A stretch of 37,679 nucleotides of DNA, taken from an uncultured Paludibacter sp. (GTDB lineage: Bacteria > Bacteroidota > Bacteroidia > Bacteroidales > Paludibacteraceae). Positions 18,327 through 25,613 of the stretch are shown one piece after another; within the stretch, counting starts at the first letter, position 1, and the number at the start of each line of letters is the position of its first letter. A model generated the notes under the pieces. It searched no databases. It saw nothing but the letters and a program-made list of their open reading frames with translations, and was not told the origin of the DNA. Position numbers and translations under genes: made by a program. The DNA lies in contig CALFXE010000050.1 of assembly GCA_937927845.1 (NCBI GenBank), positions 1 to 37,679 on the forward strand, written 5' to 3'.

Positions 18327-19457
18327 TTATTGTAATTGATTTATGTAAAAAGTCTCATAATCCGGCATCAATTCAGGATGCAAAACTGAAATCACATCAC
18401 GCAAAAGCAGATCAGGTCGTGCAACGGCGCTTTCCCAATAATCATTCGCACCAGAGGGCATCATTCGCTTATTAAAATTATAAACTCTATTAGTCTTAAC
18501 CGGTTTAAATAACTCATGTTTTTTATCAGTTTGCACTAATTCATTTATAGATGAAAAATTACAATTCAACCACACATCAGTATGTGCAAAATTATTTATA
18601 ACCGATTCGATATTAAGAGGGAGACTACCTTTAGATGAGTCATCAGCATAAAAATAGCTACCACCGGCATCATAAAACAAATGAGCCATAAAGCTATCGC
18701 CACCAGGCATATACCATGTACCTCTAAAGTTTGAGCCGGTTAAGATAGAAGGCTTGGTTTTAGCAGACTTAGCCATTTCTTTTATTTTCAGATACTGATT
18801 ATTTACTTCGGTGAAAATACTATCAGCTTCTTTTTCCTTATCGAAAAATACCGCTACAAATTTTATCCATTCAGCCCTTGCAAGCAGTGAACTCTCCATC
18901 CATTCATTATTATAAACCACATTAATACCGGCTTGTAATACCCTTTTTGCATATGGATCATCCTGTTTAAATCCACTCATCATCACAATACCGGGATTAA
19001 GACGTAGCGTTTTTTCAAGATTTATATTAAAAGCATCGCCCAGATTTTCAATTGTACCATTCTGTATATTGTTTCTGATTGACTCATTAAATACTAATTC
19101 CGGAGAGCAAATTCCATTAACCAAATTGAGTACTCCCAACAAAGATAAAAACTCGAAATGTGTTACCGATGTTGCTGCAATACTTTTAAGCGGTAAAATC
19201 AATTTCTGACCGTCATCAGGTACAATCACAGTATCGCTCTGTACTAAATAATACTTAGCCAAACTCTGAGAGGCAGTCCATGGATCGTGAACTATTACTT
19301 CTTTGTAAGATTGGTGATTAATAATATCGAAACCTTCTGCATATATTAGATTAACTGTATCACCACTGCTGAGGTTCTTAGTGTCCGAAGCTTGATTTCT
19401 ATTACCCTGACAGGCAGAAATTATGATAATAAGAGAAATAATGATAAGATTTTTCAT
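18327..19457 (-). CDS. ABC-type substrate-binding lipoprotein (BtuF/FepB-like)
   Basis: A 376-residue lipoprotein; the lipobox ISAC places the acylated Cys at 16. The rest is the helical-backbone type of periplasmic binding protein used for siderophores, haem or cobalamin. Visible segments are KEVIVHDPW, the strand ending KSIAATSVTHFEFLSLLG, ENLGDAFNINLEKTLRLNPGIVMMSG, and MPSGANDYWESAVARPDLLLRDVISVLHPE near the C-terminus. No permease or ATPase gene lies next to it, so it would have to work with an unlinked transporter. The only close neighbour is the LplA-like gene three bases downstream. Its upstream flank is a repeat array without a recognisable promoter. Substrate cannot be decided between iron chelate, haem and cobalamin. 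Confidence 0.8.
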   Translation of the reverse strand: MKNLIIISLIIIISACQGNRNQASDTKNLSSGDTVNLIYAEGFDIINHQSYKEVIVHDPWTASQSLAKYYLVQSDTVIVPDDGQKLILPLKSIAATSVTHFEFLSLLGVLNLVNGICSPELVFNESIRNNIQNGTIENLGDAFNINLEKTLRLNPGIVMMSGFKQDDPYAKRVLQAGINVVYNNEWMESSLLARAEWIKFVAVFFDKEKEADSIFTEVNNQYLKIKEMAKSAKTKPSILTGSNFRGTWYMPGGDSFMAHLFYDAGGSYFYADDSSKGSLPLNIESVINNFAHTDVWLNCNFSSINELVQTDKKHELFKPVKTNRVYNFNKRMMPSGANDYWESAVARPDLLLRDVISVLHPELMPDYETFYINQLQ

Positions 19458-19468
19458 GAGAAATGTGT

Positions 19469-19548
19469 GCTAATATGCTAATATGCTAATGTGAAAATGT
19501 GAAAATGTGAGAATGTGTTAATGTGAGAATGTGAGAATGTGTTAATAT
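19469..19548. repeat. Ten tandem octamers (GCTAATAT / GAGAATGT type)
   Basis: Ten uninterrupted 8-nt units in phase from 19469 to 19548: GCTAATAT twice, GCTAATGT, GAAAATGT twice, GAGAATGT, GTTAATGT, GAGAATGT twice and GTTAATAT. It lies just upstream of the binding-lipoprotein start codon. The reverse complement of the same octamer type recurs at 31130-31149 plus 300, that is 31430-31449. Confidence 0.9.
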
Positions 19549-19577
19549 GTAGAGACGCACAAATTGTGCGTCTCTAC
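19549..19577. repeat. Near-perfect 29-bp palindrome
   Basis: GTAGAGACGCACAA at 19549-19562 and its reverse complement at 19564-19577 around one base. It abuts the octamer array. It could fold as a hairpin in the transcript leaving the biotin-carrier gene and serve as its terminator. A broken half-copy (CAGACGCACAAA) appears near 35097-35108. Confidence 0.85.
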
Positions 19578-19622
19578 CAATAACCAATCACCAATCACTA
19601 TTCACTAATCACTATTCACCAT
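19578..19622. repeat. Heptamer array (CACCAAT/CACTATT type)
   Basis: Degenerate 7-nt units of the CACCAAT, CACTATT and CACTAAT type, ending two bases before the biotin-carrier stop codon. The same heptamer family recurs at 31317-31353 and 35186-35238. Confidence 0.8.
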
Positions 19623-19958
19623 TTATAAATTATCAACTGATTCTAATTCAATCATAAGCATGTCTTTAGGTATTCTATCACCTACTTTCACATTAACTTT
19701 TTGAATTTTTGCTGTAAAAGGCATTTGAATACGATTTTGCATTTTCATTGCCTCTAAAATTAAAAGCGGAGCACCTTCCTCAACTACATCACCTTCTTTA
19801 ACCGATATTTCAATAATAGTTCCCGGAATAAATGATTGTATATCAAAAGGATTTGGATCTATCCAAACTTTACGATTCAGATATTTTTTTGTAAGCTGTG
19901 TTTTATATTTTCTTGCTGTTACAGCAAAATCTACAAATTCTTGACTTTTATCTGCCAT
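19623..19958 (-). CDS. Biotin carboxyl carrier protein of an acyl-CoA (de)carboxylase
   Basis: A 111-residue protein. Residues about 40-107 form a biotinyl domain with the signature EAMKMQN; K72 is the biotinylated lysine. The preceding 40 residues (KYLNRKVWIDPNPFD) are a short docking extension. There is no long Ala/Pro linker. It accepts CO2 transferred by the carboxyltransferase encoded 49 bp upstream. In Bacteroidota such a pair belongs either to sodium-pumping methylmalonyl-CoA decarboxylase (carrier as gamma subunit) or to propionyl-CoA carboxylase. No membrane beta subunit, delta subunit or biotin carboxylase gene is present in the window, so the holoenzyme is not fixed. Confidence 0.9.
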   Translation of the reverse strand: MADKSQEFVDFAVTARKYKTQLTKKYLNRKVWIDPNPFDIQSFIPGTIIEISVKEGDVVEEGAPLLILEAMKMQNRIQMPFTAKIQKVNVKVGDRIPKDMLMIELESVDNL

Positions 19959-20007
19959 CTTTATTTTTTATTAAATTAACAATAATACTAACGAATAGCA
20001 AAGTAAA

Positions 20008-21552
20008 TCAGAACGGTGGAACACCATGCTTTTTCTTTGGACGATAATCGTCTTTATTCTTCGACACTTCTAATCCGTGTAGAATTAACTCACGAGTTTC
20101 CTTAGGTTCAATCACAGCATCTATATAGCCTTTCGATGCAGCAACGAATGGATTAGCAAACTTCTCGATATACTCTTCAACTTTTTGTTGACGCATAGCA
20201 TCTTGATCTTCAGCTTCCATAATTTCTTTACGGAAAATTATGTTAGCAGCACCTTCAGGACCCATTACTGCAATTTCGGCACTGGGCCAAGCAAACATAA
20301 AGTCTGCACCTAAGTGGCGAGAGTTCATTGCAATATAACCACCACCATAAGCTTTACGCAAAATGACAGTAATCTTTGGCACAGTTGCTTCTGAATAAGC
20401 ATACAACATTTTTGCCCCATGACGAATAACACCTGCATGTTCTTGGTCGACACCTGGTAAATATCCCGGCATATCTTCTAAAGTAATGATAGGAATATTA
20501 AATGCATCGCAGAAACGAATAAAACGAGCCGCCTTATCAGATGCATCACAATCGAGTACTCCTGCTAAATACATAGGCTGATTAGCTACAAAACCAACTG
20601 TTTCGCCTTCCATTCTACCAAAACCTATAACAATATTAGGCGCCCATAACTCTTGCACTTCAAGGAATTTAGACTCATCAGTCAGAGCAAAAATAATTTC
20701 ACGTACATCGTATGGTTGTTTAGGATCAGCAGGAATTATATTTTCAAGGTTTTTACCAAATGTAGGCTTCTTAGGTGTAATCTTAGCAGCCTTTTTCTCA
20801 TTGCTATGAGGTAGTAAATTAACCAATTCTTTTATCTGATTCATACACTCAATTTCAGTTTGAGCATAAAAATGAGCATTACCTGTGATTTCAGCATGAA
20901 CCCTTGCACCACCTAAATCTTCCTGAGATATTTTCTCACCCAGAACAGTTTCAATAACATTCGGACCTGTAATGAACATTTTTGAGATATTTTCAACCAC
21001 GAACACAAAGTCGGTTAAAGCAGGTGAATAAACTGCGCCACCGGCACACGGACCTAAAATAACCGAAATTTGAGGAATCACTCCGGAAGCCATAGTATTC
21101 CGATAGAAAATTTCACCATAACCGGCTAAAGCTCCAATACCTTCCTGAATACGAGCACCGCCCGAGTCATTAATACCAATACAAGGAACTTTCATTTTAA
21201 GAGCATGATCCATTATTTTGGTAATTTTGCGAGCATGTTTCAATCCTAATGAACCACCCATCACGGTAAAGTCTTGTGCATAAATACACACCGGCGCACC
21301 GTTGATAGTACCTGTACCGGTAATTACTCCGTCTCCGGCTAATTCTTTAGTATCCATGCCGAAATTTCTTTCTTCATGCTCCACAAACAAGTCATATTCG
21401 TGGAATGAATTCACATCCAACAAATAAAGAATACGAGCACGGGCAGTCATTTTCCCCATCGCAGCTTGTTTCTCGATGGCTTTCTTTCCTCCACCCATTT
21501 GTACTTGGGCTTTCTTTTGTCGCAATGCGATAATGTTTTTCTTTAATGTCAT
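20008..21552 (-). CDS. mmdA: Acyl-CoA carboxyltransferase subunit (MmdA/PccB type)
   Basis: A 514-residue carboxyltransferase of the crotonase-like double-domain fold. The N-terminal half carries AQDFTVMGGSLGLKHARKI, INDSGGARIQEG and GPCAGGAVYSPALTDF, whose Gly-rich turns form an oxyanion hole. The C-terminal half carries LEDMPGYLPGVDQEHAGVI, RKAYGGGYIAMNSR and AVMGPEGAANIIF. Length and motifs equal both methylmalonyl-CoA decarboxylase alpha and propionyl-CoA carboxylase beta, which sequence alone does not separate. The first fits a succinate/propionate fermenter. The reaction moves a carboxyl group between (S)-methylmalonyl-CoA/propionyl-CoA and carrier biotin. It is transcribed with the biotin carrier from a promoter near 21611. 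The symbol is a best guess. Confidence 0.87.
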   Translation of the reverse strand: MTLKKNIIALRQKKAQVQMGGGKKAIEKQAAMGKMTARARILYLLDVNSFHEYDLFVEHEERNFGMDTKELAGDGVITGTGTINGAPVCIYAQDFTVMGGSLGLKHARKITKIMDHALKMKVPCIGINDSGGARIQEGIGALAGYGEIFYRNTMASGVIPQISVILGPCAGGAVYSPALTDFVFVVENISKMFITGPNVIETVLGEKISQEDLGGARVHAEITGNAHFYAQTEIECMNQIKELVNLLPHSNEKKAAKITPKKPTFGKNLENIIPADPKQPYDVREIIFALTDESKFLEVQELWAPNIVIGFGRMEGETVGFVANQPMYLAGVLDCDASDKAARFIRFCDAFNIPIITLEDMPGYLPGVDQEHAGVIRHGAKMLYAYSEATVPKITVILRKAYGGGYIAMNSRHLGADFMFAWPSAEIAVMGPEGAANIIFRKEIMEAEDQDAMRQQKVEEYIEKFANPFVAASKGYIDAVIEPKETRELILHGLEVSKNKDDYRPKKKHGVPPF

Positions 21553-21610
21553 AAAAACATTGATTTAGTTATACTTAAATTTATTTTGATTTTGTTAGAC
21601 AAAAACACTG

Positions 21611-21618
21611 CAAAAGTA
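21611..21618 (-). promoter_or_regulatory. Predicted -7 box for the carboxyltransferase operon
   Basis: TACTTTTG on the minus strand matches TAnnTTTG exactly; the start of transcription would fall near 21604, about 50 nt ahead of the ATG. No clear -33. Confidence 0.45.
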
Positions 21619-21663
21619 ACACTTTTTTTTAGAATTGCGCCCGAATGTTTATAAGTATAAATG

Positions 21664-21699
21664 GAAGTCATTTTGACTTTTCACATCAACTGACTACAA
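21664..21699 (+). repeat. Left terminal inverted repeat
   Basis: Thirty-six bases starting GAAGTCATTTTGACTTTTC; matches the reverse complement of 22201-22236 at all but one position. Similarity stops abruptly outside both ends. Confidence 0.9.
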
Positions 21700-21931
21700 G
21701 GTATTGGTTGTTCTTTAACTGCTCGCTATCCGACCGACTGCAACTTATGGGTAGATTCCTCACTTCGCTGCGCTCGTTCGGAATGACACTCTCGTTTGCG
21801 AGCAGATGGTAACCGGTCATTCAGCATTATAAAACGCAACAGCCAAAACGCAAGACCGGTGCAAGGCTTCTTGCGCCGCCACTGCAAAAAAAGATAATGT
21901 TACAGAAACACTTCGAGTGGCGGTATACACC

Positions 21932-22222
21932 ACCCGCTAACGAGCGTGTCCTCCCGAAAGAGCTACTTGGCGAAGCCAAAGGAGCGAATGAGGGAACTCC
22001 TCTGCAGTCGTAGTCGGCTTACACCCACCCGCTAACGAGCGTGTCCTCCCGAAAGAGCTACTTGGCGAAGCCAAAGGAGCGAATGAGGGAACTCCTCTAC
22101 AGTTGTAGTCGGTTGATATACACCACCCGCTAACGAGCGTGTCCTCCCGAAAGAGCTACTTGGCGAAGCCGAAGGAGCGAATGAGGTAACTCATCTAAAA
22201 TTGCAGTCAGTTGATGTGAAAA
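21932..22222. repeat. Three tandem units of 95-98 bp
   Basis: Units start at 21932, 22027 and 22125, each with ACCCGCTAACGAGCGTGTCC. They are nearly identical except in the last 30 bases. Each contains the hairpin TTGGC GAA GCCAA and a second potential pairing around GAGGGAACTCCTC; the third unit has GGTAACTCATC there. The unit ends (CAGTCGTAGTCGGCTT and CAGTTGTAGTCGGTTGAT) resemble the right terminal repeat, into which the last unit runs. Confidence 0.92.
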
Positions 22223-22236
22223 GTCAAAATGACTTC
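22201..22236 (-). repeat. Right terminal inverted repeat
   Basis: Reverse complement of the left repeat with one mismatch. It ends ten bases before the stop codon of the helical-repeat gene, so insertion spared that gene but lies at its 3' end. Confidence 0.9.
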
Positions 22237-22246
22237 ATATTCTAAT

Positions 22247-22762
22247 TTATGAGTATCTTTTAAGGATATTTCTTTTTGAAGATATAAATGCCGGTGTATA
22301 ATCACTGTCATCTGATTGATTCAGTGTAAGTATAAACTCTTGTAGCAGATCGCTGTCAGCATTTACGTATTTATATAAAAGTTTCATAGAAGAACTTTGT
22401 ATTCCACTTGGATAACGAGGTGATAACATCCATTCATATAAAGCATTCAGCAAATTTACATTAATTATATCCGGTGCAGGAAAAGAATTCAGAATCGACA
22501 AACATATTCGTAACTCACTGTGGTTCTTGGTAGTTAAAGTCATATCGACAATCTTTTCTATTTGATTTTGATTAAACCATTCGGGATTACGTCTACTGAT
22601 TTTCTCAATTGCCCACATAATCCGCCAAGCCTTATGATTACCTACATCAAAAGCCAACTCAAACACTTCGTCAAAATCTTGCGGATGATGATGCAGATAT
22701 AAAAGCATTTCTTCTAATTGATAGCGAGATTGAATAGTTTGGAAGATATTACGATAATTCAT
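22247..22762 (-). CDS. Alpha-helical (HEAT-like) repeat protein, function unknown
   Basis: A 171-residue soluble protein not recognised as a named family. It is predicted all-helical from paired amphipathic stretches (MLLYLHHHPQDFDEVFELAFDVG, WRIMWAIEKISRRNPEW and similar), resembling HEAT or DNA-alkylation-repeat solenoids that bind proteins or nucleic acid. No catalytic motif, signal peptide or membrane segment is seen. Its ATG overlaps the TGA of the upstream lytic transglycosylase gene by four bases (ATGA), so translation is probably coupled and the two may act together. The MITE-like element ends ten bases beyond its stop. Confidence 0.7.
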   Translation of the reverse strand: MNYRNIFQTIQSRYQLEEMLLYLHHHPQDFDEVFELAFDVGNHKAWRIMWAIEKISRRNPEWFNQNQIEKIVDMTLTTKNHSELRICLSILNSFPAPDIINVNLLNALYEWMLSPRYPSGIQSSSMKLLYKYVNADSDLLQEFILTLNQSDDSDYTPAFISSKRNILKRYS

Positions 22763-24180
22763 ATTCCGCCTCTATATTTCTGATAAGTTTCCAAAGTGTT
22801 TCTGACATACCGTATAGTTTCGTATGCCTTGAAATTACCAAATTTCACAACTTCATCGTTGTAGTATTGAGGGTCGTTTTTCTTGGATAAGTAATACTCG
22901 ACATGCTCATACCATATATGAGGATTTTTACCGTATTTCTCAGCTAAAGCCATAGCATCAATGACATGTGCCGGTCCTGAATTATATGATGCTAATATAA
23001 ACTTTTTTCTCTCTTCTATATTTTCAATTTTTCTGAATAGCATATTTAAACTCTTGATATACTGTGCTCCGGCTTCAATATTCTTTTCAGGATTAAGTAT
23101 TGTATAAGCATTAAGTCCGAAATTCGCAGCGGTTTTAGGCATCAACTGCATAATTCCGGATGCTCCTTTTCGAGATATTTGTGCCGAATCGAATCTTGAC
23201 TCATGGAAGGCAACGGCAGCTAACAATCGCCAATCCCAGTTTATTTCCTGAGCATATTTTTTAAAGAAGGAATCGTAAGGAGAAATTGCTCCTCTTGGTA
23301 TTTTCACTCTGTTTTTCACAAAATAAGGATTACGCACATGATACTTACCATATAACTGCGACCTTTCCAATTCAGCTTCGGAACTATCATCCCATTCTGA
23401 AATTAATTCTTTAAGTTCCTTATTGTCCTTGTTAATAATCCAACCATTTCTTTGTTCAAAACCTACATGAACTCTACAATCTAATCGTCTGTTGAAGTTT
23501 CTGTGTTGTATGGCAGTCTTGTAGTGTGCTATGGTAAATCTGATTTTTCTATGAGTTACCATTTCAATTGCATCATCAATAAAAACAGTGTCTCCCAATA
23601 ATTGAATATTTATGTTTAAGCCTAATTCTTTATTAATATTCTGTAATCGTTTTTGATAGATGGAGTTTTTAATAACATGGATTGTTTGTCCTTCTAATTC
23701 TCTAAAATTACTGATAGTATGTAAACCAATCTCCTGTACTAAAACCATATACGAGTCTTGCTGATAGGCGACAAAATCGAATTCTGATTTTAATGCTTTC
23801 GATTCATAAATGCCACAAGCAATTAAATCTACTTTTTTGCTTCGCAGCATTTTTATCATTTCATCCTGATTATTAGCTACATGTATTTTTATCGGTACAC
23901 CTGTATATTCTGAAAAATGATTTACTAAATCATAATCATAACCCATTATTTCGTCATCTCGAAAATTAAAATAGGAATTAGAGCCATACATTGTAGCCAC
24001 CTGAAGGGTATCATAAACCTGATCTAACAAAGACAGGCTATCTTTATTTCCTCCATCAATATCAGTAGCTTTATGGGTGCAAGATATTGAAAAAAGTAAT
24101 AAAAAGAACATAACACATGAATACGTACTAATATACCTATTACATTTACATACCAATGAATGTGTATTTGTATTTTCCAT
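22759..24180 (-). CDS. mltF: MltF-type lytic murein transglycosylase lipoprotein
   Basis: A 473-residue protein with an N-terminal hydrophobic segment (23-33) ending in SISC; Cys34 is a likely lipidation site, though the box is not ideal. Residues about 55-285 form an extracellular solute-binding-type domain (YFNFRDDEIMGYDYDLVNHFSEYTG, KKVDLIACGI), which in MltF regulates the enzyme. Residues about 310-473 are a lytic transglycosylase SLT domain: FHESRFD supplies the catalytic Glu327, followed by GIMQLMPKTAANFGL and ILASYNSGPAHV. It cleaves the MurNAc-GlcNAc bond to give 1,6-anhydro ends and acts at the outer membrane. Two-domain architecture and length match E. coli MltF. A good promoter lies at 24225-24254. 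Confidence 0.9.
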   Translation of the reverse strand: MENTNTHSLVCKCNRYISTYSCVMFFLLLFSISCTHKATDIDGGNKDSLSLLDQVYDTLQVATMYGSNSYFNFRDDEIMGYDYDLVNHFSEYTGVPIKIHVANNQDEMIKMLRSKKVDLIACGIYESKALKSEFDFVAYQQDSYMVLVQEIGLHTISNFRELEGQTIHVIKNSIYQKRLQNINKELGLNINIQLLGDTVFIDDAIEMVTHRKIRFTIAHYKTAIQHRNFNRRLDCRVHVGFEQRNGWIINKDNKELKELISEWDDSSEAELERSQLYGKYHVRNPYFVKNRVKIPRGAISPYDSFFKKYAQEINWDWRLLAAVAFHESRFDSAQISRKGASGIMQLMPKTAANFGLNAYTILNPEKNIEAGAQYIKSLNMLFRKIENIEERKKFILASYNSGPAHVIDAMALAEKYGKNPHIWYEHVEYYLSKKNDPQYYNDEVVKFGNFKAYETIRYVRNTLETYQKYRGGI

Positions 24181-24224
24181 TGCGTTATTGAAAGAAATCT
24201 ATGCTTCTTTTCAAGCGAGTTTTA

Positions 24225-24254
24225 CAAAATTATTTCCAAATTTAAAACTACAAA
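24225..24254 (-). promoter_or_regulatory. Predicted promoter of the mltF operon
   Basis: On the minus strand a consensus -33 TTTG (24251-24254) and an exact -7 TAATTTTG (24225-24232) are separated by 18 bp. This is one of the best matches to the Bacteroides consensus in the window. The start would be near 24219. Confidence 0.6.
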
Positions 24255-24482
24255 AATAGACAATAATTGTTTACTTATGCATATTCAATGTGATATTTTA
24301 ATATTAAAAGTAGTCTTGACTTTTCACAATTGCACCCAGTCAAACATTCGTTGTTCCCAATTGTACAACTTTATAAAGTAATCGTTTCAGGACATATTGT
24401 TGAATTCACGGAATAAAACACTTGGATGAGCCATTTTTTGGAAACTTATAATAATTAACGAGCTTGTGAGCAGAAATGATTG
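24255..24482. other. Intergenic region with a short match to the TIR element
   Basis: No credible gene. The only structure noted is TTGACTTTTCACA at 24316-24328, identical to an internal part of the terminal repeats of the element at 21664-22236; it could be a relic of another copy or chance. Confidence 0.3.
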
Positions 24483-24510
24483 AAAAAGAAAGTCGCGTGG
24501 CTTTCTTTTT
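24483..24510. terminator. AT-rich hairpin, possible bidirectional terminator
   Basis: AAAAAGAAAG at 24483-24492 pairs with CTTTCTTTTT at 24501-24510 around eight bases, two of which can extend the stem. A T-run completes a terminator-like shape on both strands. It sits directly before the -7 box of the RhuM gene, so as DNA it may overlap that promoter. Confidence 0.5.
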
Positions 24511-24512
24511 TG

Positions 24513-24520
24513 TATCTTTG
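24513..24520 (+). promoter_or_regulatory. Predicted -7 box of the RhuM-family gene
   Basis: TATCTTTG, an exact TAnnTTTG match, 20 bases before the ATG at 24541; the leader would be only about 14 nt. No -33 TTTG. Confidence 0.45.
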
Positions 24521-24540
24521 CCCAATAGAAAAAATATCTG

Positions 24541-25560
24541 ATGAGTAAAAACAAATTGCAAATACGAAACAGTACAGCCGAGTTCTTGATATTTACTTCG
24601 CAGGCGGGTAAAGACGGTATTGAAGTAAGGTTTGAAAATGAAACAATATGGCTTTCACAAAAGTTGATGGCGGTTCTGTTTGATTGCAGTACCGACAATA
24701 TTTCACTTCACTTAAAGAACATTTTCAAATCGGGTGAACTTAACGAAAATTCAGTTACCGAGGATTTCTCGGTAACTGCCACAGACGGTAAAAAATACAA
24801 GACTAAACACTATAATTTAGATGCTGTTATTTCAGTTGGTTATCGTGTCAATTCACAAAGAGCTACACAATTCCGACAATGGGCAACCTCGATATTGAGG
24901 GACTTTGCTATTCGAGGCTATGTATTGGACAAAGATCGTTTGAAAAATGGAACATTTTTAAATCAGGAATATTTTGACCATTTGCTTGCTGAAATTCGGG
25001 AAATCCGAGCAAGCGAAAGGCGTTTTTATCAGAAAATAACTGACATATATTCCACAGCGATAGATTATAGTCCAGATACGGAAACTACACAAACTTTTTT
25101 CGCAACTGTCCAAAATAAATTGCATTTTGCCATTCACGGACATACGGCAGCAGAAGTGGTTATGCAACGAGCTAACAGCTAAAAAGAAAATATGGGTTTG
25201 ACCACTTGGAAAAAAGCTCCAAAAGGAAAAATCATAAAAACAGATGTGTCTGTTGCTAAAAATTATCTCACGGAAAAAGAACTGAAACAACTTGACCGAT
25301 TTGTTATAATGTATTTGGACTATGCTGAAACCCAAGCAGAGCAAAATATCCCAATGACAATGAACGATTGGGCAAAAAGGCTGAACGCATTTTTACAGTT
25401 CAATCAAAAGGACATTTTGAAAAATGCAGGGAAAGTAACACAAGCTATTGCCAAAGCATTTGCCGAAAGTGAATTTGAAAAATATCGTGTCATTCAGGAC
25501 AGGCTTTTTGAAAGCGACTTTGACAAAGATGTAAAACGAATTGAAGACAAACGCAAGTGA
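24541..25560 (+). pseudogene. RhuM-family protein interrupted by an in-frame stop codon
   Basis: Residues 1-213 (24541-25179) and a second stretch from 25183 to 25557 are in the same frame, separated only by one TAA at 25180-25182. Together they make the full length and order of RhuM proteins (about 339 residues): an N-terminal winged-helix-like part (IEVRFENETIWLSQKLMAVLF), DAVISVGYRVNS, RQWATSILRDFAIRGYVLD, IREIRASERRFYQKITDIY, HGHTAAEVVMQRA, then KENMGLTTWKKAPKGK, MYLDYAETQAEQNIPMTMNDW and a C-terminal FESDFDKD. RhuM (from a Salmonella pathogenicity island) has no firmly known function; relatives are often near mobile or defence genes. A single base change (for example AAA or GAA to TAA) explains the break. 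The N-terminal half might still be made as a stable product. Confidence 0.8.
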
Positions 25561-25613
25561 ACCTATGCTTAAGTCGTGAGATGGAGCTACATTTTGTCAA
25601 AAGCTTGTATTTT

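Larger units (their letters stand above)
21664..22236. mobile_element. 573-bp MITE-like element with 36-bp terminal inverted repeats
   Basis: The ends at 21664-21699 and 22201-22236 are reverse complements with 35 of 36 positions matching. Each begins GAAGTCA and holds a small palindrome (AAGTCA TTT TGACTT). The interior is much richer in G and C than the neighbouring DNA and has no credible open frame. It contains several hairpins (for example CCGCCACT at 21876-21883 with AGTGGCGG at 21916-21923, and CTCG TTTG CGAG near 21791-21802), a segment resembling the common Bacteroidota dispersed repeat ending TTCGGAATGAC, and three tandem units at 21932-22222. No obvious target-site duplication was found. 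Identical-length inverted ends and lack of coding suggest a non-autonomous element moved by a transposase elsewhere, or a structured RNA locus. Confidence 0.65.

Noticed and set aside
21664..22236. A protein-coding gene inside the TIR element
   Set aside because: No frame of useful length or composition was seen on either strand; the tandem units are not multiples of three (95 and 98 bp).
24541..25560. TAA reassigned to an amino acid to explain the RhuM interruption
   Set aside because: Many intact genes here, such as rng, HU and rnfA, end at TAA at the normal family length.
25192..25560. Independent 122-residue gene
   Set aside because: It is the in-frame C-terminal half of the interrupted RhuM gene with no promoter or start signal of its own.
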